Shown here piece by piece: positions 6,940-9,388 of a stretch of 9,388 nt of DNA. The stretch spans positions 1 to 9,388 of the forward strand of contig JAFGTH010000270.1 of NCBI GenBank assembly GCA_016934225.1. Reading direction: 5' to 3'. Positions within the stretch are counted from its first letter, which is position 1; each line of letters opens with the position of its first letter. Origin of the DNA: Lentisphaerota bacterium (lineage in GTDB: Bacteria; Verrucomicrobiota; Kiritimatiellia; UBA8416; JAFGTH01). The position numbers and the translations under genes were made by a program. The notes under the pieces are model-generated. The model saw only the letters and a program-made list of their open reading frames with translations. It was not told the origin of the DNA and made no database searches.

Positions 6940-6969
6940 AGGGTAGCAAACCGAGCTAGGATGCGTCAA
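6940..6969 (-). promoter_or_regulatory. Candidate promoter for the secreted-protein/lipoprotein operon
   Basis: Minus strand TTGACG (6969-6964; 5/6) and an extended -10, TGCTACCCT (TGn + TACCCT, hexamer 6945-6940), with an 18-bp spacer. Transcription would start near 6933, giving a leader of about 90 nt that includes the possible hairpin. The hexamer itself is a poor match (3/6) and relies on the TGn extension, so confidence is modest. The adjacent transposase remnant begins about 30 bp upstream of the -35. Confidence 0.4.
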
Positions 6970-7000
6970 GTTCGGGCAAAGACGCGCCAAAAATTGCGAA

Positions 7001-7024
7001 TTGACTCAGGATAAATGTCACCGG
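7001..7024 (+). repeat. IS left-end direct repeat, outer copy
   Basis: The sequence begins TTGACTCAGGA and ends AATGTCACCGG. It matches the inner copy at 7058-7081 in 21 of 24 positions, with a period of 57 bp. Paired repeats just upstream of a transposase gene are typical subterminal transposase binding sites (inference). Confidence 0.6.
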
Positions 7025-7057
7025 GGCGCAAAAACAGGAGGGATCTGAGAATGGTTG

Positions 7058-7081
7058 TTGACTCATAATCAATGTCACCGG
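7058..7081 (+). repeat. IS left-end direct repeat, inner copy
   Basis: Begins TTGACTCATAA and ends AATGTCACCGG; 21 of 24 positions match the copy at 7001-7024. It ends 15 bp before the transposase start codon and abuts its ribosome binding site (GGAGG, 7084-7088), so a protein bound here could repress transposase expression. Confidence 0.6.
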
Positions 7082-7096
7082 AAGGAGGCATTGAAT

Positions 7097-7594
7097 ATGA
7101 CACGACGATCGAAGGAAGAATACCTGTCAATGATGCGCGCGAGGTACCGGGGTGTGCTGGGCGCAGCAAACTGCTGGATGAATGCGAGGGAGGTATGCGG
7201 TTACGATCGCAAGTATCTGATTCGGCTGTTGGGGCATTCCAAAAAGCCTATAAAGGACAAGCGCCCGGCCCCCAATCGAAATATATGCCTTGCCTGGTGT
7301 TCTCGAGGCTCTGGAGGACCTCTGGCTCCTCATGAATAGGCCATGCTCCAAACTGTTCCAGGGAAACATGCCTGTATGACTGCCTTTCTACGAGCGGGAC
7401 CACCGCATGTCAGCCAAAACGAAGGAGAAGCTCCTACAAGATCAGCCCGGCTACGATCGACCGACTTATGAAGCCTGTGGCGCCGGAAGCATGGTTCGCA
7501 CGGCCTCGGCGGGACCAAACCCAATCTCGCGCTGAAGTTCCAGATCCCTATTCGTACCCATCATGGAGATATCGACCACCCCGGATACCTACAG
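7097..7594 (+). pseudogene. Degenerate, truncated integrase-type (rve) transposase
   Basis: This is the N-terminal half of a DDE/rve 'integrase catalytic region' transposase, recoverable only by switching frames. ATG 7097 (GGAGG 8 nt upstream) opens MTRRSKEEYLSMMRARYR. SKLLDECE follows in a second frame (7165-7188), then EVCGYDRKYLIRLLG (from 7190). After further slips near 7277-7295 comes GVLEALEDLWLLMNRPCSKL, then a nonsense codon (TGA, 7377-7379) where a Trp codon fits before LPFYERDHRMSAKTKEKLLQ. An extra base at 7440 leads to ISPATIDRLMKPVAPEAWF, and a slip near 7500 to GLGGTKPNLALKFQIPIRT and HHGDIDHPGYLQ. That is at least five frame changes plus one stop. The text ends where the rve core would begin (family members continue with ADTVAH), immediately at the dispersed repeat. 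It cannot produce a working enzyme. Confidence 0.85.
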
Positions 7595-7657
7595 GGAACC
7601 CGAGGGACAGACCCAGGTTTACGGTTTATACGGTTTAGGTCCGACCCGGTTTAGGCC
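7593..7657 (+). repeat. Dispersed repeat, copy 2 (expanded)
   Basis: Positions 7593-7621 repeat 5362-5390 with two mismatches in the same orientation. The tail differs: where copy 1 has one GGTTTA, this copy has four (7616, 7623, 7632 and 7648) before the shared end CCCGGTTTAGGCC (7645-7657), as if the tail had been duplicated. The element starts at the last recognisable transposase codon. Confidence 0.75.
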
Positions 7658-7661
7658 ATTT

Positions 7662-7679
7662 CTATCATCCCTATCATCC
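7662..7679 (+). repeat. 9-bp perfect tandem duplication
   Basis: CTATCATCC occurs twice back to back (7662-7670 and 7671-7679), just right of the dispersed repeat. It may be replication slippage or an insertion footprint. The remaining bases to 7729 show nothing else. Confidence 0.5.
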
Positions 7680-7729
7680 TGCAGCCCATAGCCTTGCGAT
7701 AAGACCACTAGGAATAACAAAACAGGTTC

Positions 7730-7758
7730 TTGCAAATTGCAAACGTATTTGCAATTAT
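7730..7758 (+). promoter_or_regulatory. Candidate core promoter of the DUF4143 ATPase gene; predicted leaderless start
   Basis: TTGCAA (7730-7735) and AATTAT (7753-7758) are 17 bp apart, each matching consensus in 4 of 6 positions. The -10 ends 6 bp before ATG 7765, the same distance as at the 73-aa gene, so the transcript would begin at the start codon. Only a cramped AAGG sits before the ATG, consistent with a leaderless message. Hexamer quality is modest. Confidence 0.4.
7735..7756. promoter_or_regulatory. Perfect 22-bp palindrome, likely operator
   Basis: AATTGCAAA - CGTA - TTTGCAATT is a perfect 9-bp inverted repeat around a 4-bp centre (7735-7743, 7748-7756). TTGCAAA is also tandemly repeated (7730-7736, 7737-7743). 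The dyad fills the space between the predicted -35 and -10, a classic repressor-site position. As RNA it would form a weak AT-rich hairpin, but a leaderless transcript would not contain it, so DNA binding is the better reading. Confidence 0.6.
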
Positions 7759-7764
7759 CAAGGC

Positions 7765-8913
7765 ATGATTACGCGCGCGGTAGAGGCTGTTCTGCGAAAC
7801 CGTTTGGCGAACTATCCGGCTGTCGCCTTGGATGGACCACGCCAATCAGGCAAGACCACGCTGGCAAGAAGTCTGAACGGACTGTATTTCGACATCGAAC
7901 AGCAGGCCGATCAAACACGTCTGGATCTTAAATGGTCCGAAATAGTCAAAGATCGGCAATTGGTCGTGCTGGACGAAGCGCAGCAATGCCCAGAGATATT
8001 TCCACGTTTGCGAGGCGCGATCGACAATGCTCGAGACAGAACGGGCCGCTTTCTCTTGCTGGGCTCCGTCTCACCCGCGCTCAAAATGCATGTGTCCGAA
8101 TCTCTTGCCGGCCGACTCGCCCTCGTGGAACTGACTCCGTTCCTTCTTGCGGAATTGAGCGATATCAAACTCGATGATCTGTGGCTGCACGGGGGCTATC
8201 CTGAGGGCGGAGCCCCGCATCCAAAACGCTTTCCCAAATGGCAACTCGACTATCTCTCGCTTCTCGCACAAAGGGACTTGCCCACATGGGGGCTTCCTGC
8301 CAAACCGCAGGTGACCGACAGACTTCTACGCATGATCGCAGCCGTACACGGCCGACTATGGAACGCATCACAAATAGGTCAGGCACTAGGCCTATCTCAT
8401 ACGACTGTCAATAACTATGTGGACTATCTTGAAGGCGCTTTCCTGGTGCGCCGTCTGTTGCCGTATTCCGGCAATCTGAAGAAACGACTGGTGCGAAGTC
8501 CGAGACTCTACTGGCGTGATACAGGTCTGCTTCATGCAATGCTCAGAGTGCAGGATTACCATGACCTTCTGGGGCAACCATGGGTCGGTTTCAGTTGGGA
8601 AGGTTTTGTTATCGAACAGATCCTTGGCACACTTCAGAATCTTGATTGTCAGATAGACCCCTGTTTTTTCCGCACAAGCGACGGGTACGAGATTGATCTC
8701 ATGTTCCGCGCAGCAGGAAAGAGATGGGCCATTGAGATCAAACTGGCTGCCGAAGCCTCCCCCGATGATCTCGCCAGACTGAACAAGGCAGCCGACATGG
8801 TCGCCGCCGATATGCGCATACTGGTGACCCAATCGCCGGAATCAACCGTGTCTGCCAACCAAGGCGTCTGCAATCTGCCGGATTTTCTTCAGATCCTTAA
8901 GGAATCTGAATGA
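7765..8913 (+). CDS. AAA_14/DUF4143-family ATPase
   Basis: A 382-residue soluble ATP-binding protein of the family commonly annotated 'ATP-binding protein, DUF4143'; its physiological role is not established. The N-terminal AAA_14 domain (about 15-135) has Walker A GPRQSGKTT (24-32, K30), Walker B LVVLDEAQ (D70, E71), a sensor-like FLLLGS (96-101) and the family's AGR...LTPF segment with R117. A winged-helix-like section follows (about 185-235: SQIGQALGLSHTTVNNYVDYLE). The C-terminal DUF4143 part (about 245-350) ends in YEIDLMF (D311) and AIEIK (E324, K326), the D...ExK arrangement of PD-(D/E)xK nuclease folds. Length is normal and all motifs are intact. Such genes are often present in many copies and transferred horizontally. 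It is a single gene, next to IS debris on one side and the 3' end of a tRNA-Leu on the other, with a palindromic site over its promoter that suggests repression. Confidence 0.95.
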   Translation: MITRAVEAVLRNRLANYPAVALDGPRQSGKTTLARSLNGLYFDIEQQADQTRLDLKWSEIVKDRQLVVLDEAQQCPEIFPRLRGAIDNARDRTGRFLLLGSVSPALKMHVSESLAGRLALVELTPFLLAELSDIKLDDLWLHGGYPEGGAPHPKRFPKWQLDYLSLLAQRDLPTWGLPAKPQVTDRLLRMIAAVHGRLWNASQIGQALGLSHTTVNNYVDYLEGAFLVRRLLPYSGNLKKRLVRSPRLYWRDTGLLHAMLRVQDYHDLLGQPWVGFSWEGFVIEQILGTLQNLDCQIDPCFFRTSDGYEIDLMFRAAGKRWAIEIKLAAEASPDDLARLNKAADMVAADMRILVTQSPESTVSANQGVCNLPDFLQILKESE

Positions 8914-8949
8914 AAGGAAGGGCCGACGCACCAGCCGTAGCCGCGGGCC

Positions 8950-9038
<89 letters not shown>

Positions 9039-9054
9039 CTGAAACAAGTTAGCG

Positions 9055-9083
9055 AAGCTATCCCAAATCACATATAGTTTCAA
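9055..9083 (-). promoter_or_regulatory. Weak candidate promoter for tRNA-Leu
   Basis: Minus strand TTGAAA (9083-9078) and TAGCTT (9060-9055), with a 17-bp spacer, end 16 bp before the mature tRNA 5' end. The -35 is good but the -10 is poor (3/6). The tRNA might instead be read through from the gene upstream. Confidence 0.3.
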
Positions 9084-9153
9084 GCTCATTCCAACACGGA
9101 CTGAGATTGCCCGGAGCTATGATGAAACAACATGATATCCGCCAAAGATTCTA

Positions 9154-9388
9154 CTACTCGACATTGGCTCCGCTCTTGTCAAAACACACGTGAATATCCG
9201 TGCCCATGCCTCCGGGATTGAACTTGAAAGAACCCGTTCCCAAAGGGCGCAACGAGTTCACCAATAAACTTAGGCTGTTCAACGTTTCTTTCATCCCGGC
9301 GCTATCCTCCGCGCCCTGAAAACTCAACGCCAGCGAATATACCGCCAGAACATTCCCCAACGCTTTGCCGGTTTCATCCATATCCACC
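9154..9388 (-). CDS. Unrecognised protein, C-terminal fragment cut by window edge
   Basis: At least 77 residues are visible, open to the right edge, so the N-terminus lies outside the window; the GTG at 9387 and ATG at 9381 need not be starts. The visible part has an Ala/Leu-rich helical stretch (from about ALGNVLAVYSLALSF) followed by a turn-rich tail (LGTGSFKFNPGGMGTDIHV, then CFDKSGANVE). It ends in two consecutive in-frame TAG stops (9156-9154 and 9153-9151). I recognise no family. It is transcribed in the same direction as the tRNA-Leu gene 115 bp downstream. Confidence 0.6.
   Translation of the reverse strand, partial: VDMDETGKALGNVLAVYSLALSFQGAEDSAGMKETLNSLSLLVNSLRPLGTGSFKFNPGGMGTDIHVCFDKSGANVE

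Larger units (their letters stand above)
7001..7594 (+). mobile_element. Left-hand remnant of an insertion sequence (rve/DDE transposase type)
   Basis: The block comprises two imperfect 24-bp direct repeats, a good ribosome binding site and the decayed N-terminal half of an integrase-type transposase. The right half, with the remaining catalytic residues and right terminal repeat, is missing: homology stops at 7594, where the second dispersed repeat begins. The left boundary is set at the outermost repeat; no matching right end is present, so the true terminus and any target duplication cannot be defined. Confidence 0.65.

Noticed and set aside
7055..7369. Several overlapping open frames on both strands
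   Set aside because: The plus-strand frames are fragments of one frameshifted transposase; the minus-strand frames are shadows.

Overview
The window looks like bacterial chromosome from a free-living or environmental lineage. Coding density is high on both strands. I lean weakly towards the PVC superphylum (Kiritimatiellota or Lentisphaerota-like), from the general look of the enolase, the abundance of lipoproteins and secreted proteins, and a DUF4143 ATPase. Nothing in the window fixes the taxonomy.

Positions 1-4909 are ordinary chromosomal backbone. A plus-strand run begins with the 3' five-sixths of enolase (eno), followed by a FtsB/DivIC-type division protein and, through an ATGA stop/start overlap, a lipoprotein of unknown function. 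The lipoprotein converges on rdgB (ITP/XTP pyrophosphatase, minus strand) with a 20-bp tail-to-tail overlap. After a 226-bp intergenic stretch in which I found no convincing promoter come two tightly linked plus-strand genes: a three-helix membrane protein, and a 497-residue protein that fuses a complete calcineurin-like metallophosphoesterase to a complete PHP phosphoesterase domain. This fusion is the most unusual protein here.

Positions 4910-8913 are accessory in character. They hold a tiny acidic protein (minus) with a very good sigma-70-type promoter placed so that its mRNA would be leaderless. Next is a minus-strand pair encoding a secreted protein of unknown family and a small lipocalin-like lipoprotein. 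Then comes the heavily frameshifted 5' half of an integrase-type (rve/DDE) transposase with paired repeats at its left end, and finally a DUF4143 AAA-type ATPase whose promoter region carries a perfect 22-bp palindrome. Two direct copies of a roughly 30-bp element lie at 5362 and 7593. They bracket the secreted-protein/lipoprotein pair and the transposase remnant, and the second copy begins exactly where transposase homology stops.

Positions 8950-9388 hold a tRNA-Leu(GAG) gene with encoded CCA (minus) and the C-terminal end of an unrecognised gene running off the right edge (minus). The 3' end of the tRNA faces the accessory block, the usual orientation for an integration hotspot, but I found no attachment-site duplication.

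The genes do not form one pathway. The likely functional units are eno-ftsB-lipoprotein (co-transcribed), membrane protein plus dual phosphoesterase (co-transcribed), and secreted protein plus lipoprotein (co-transcribed, envelope).
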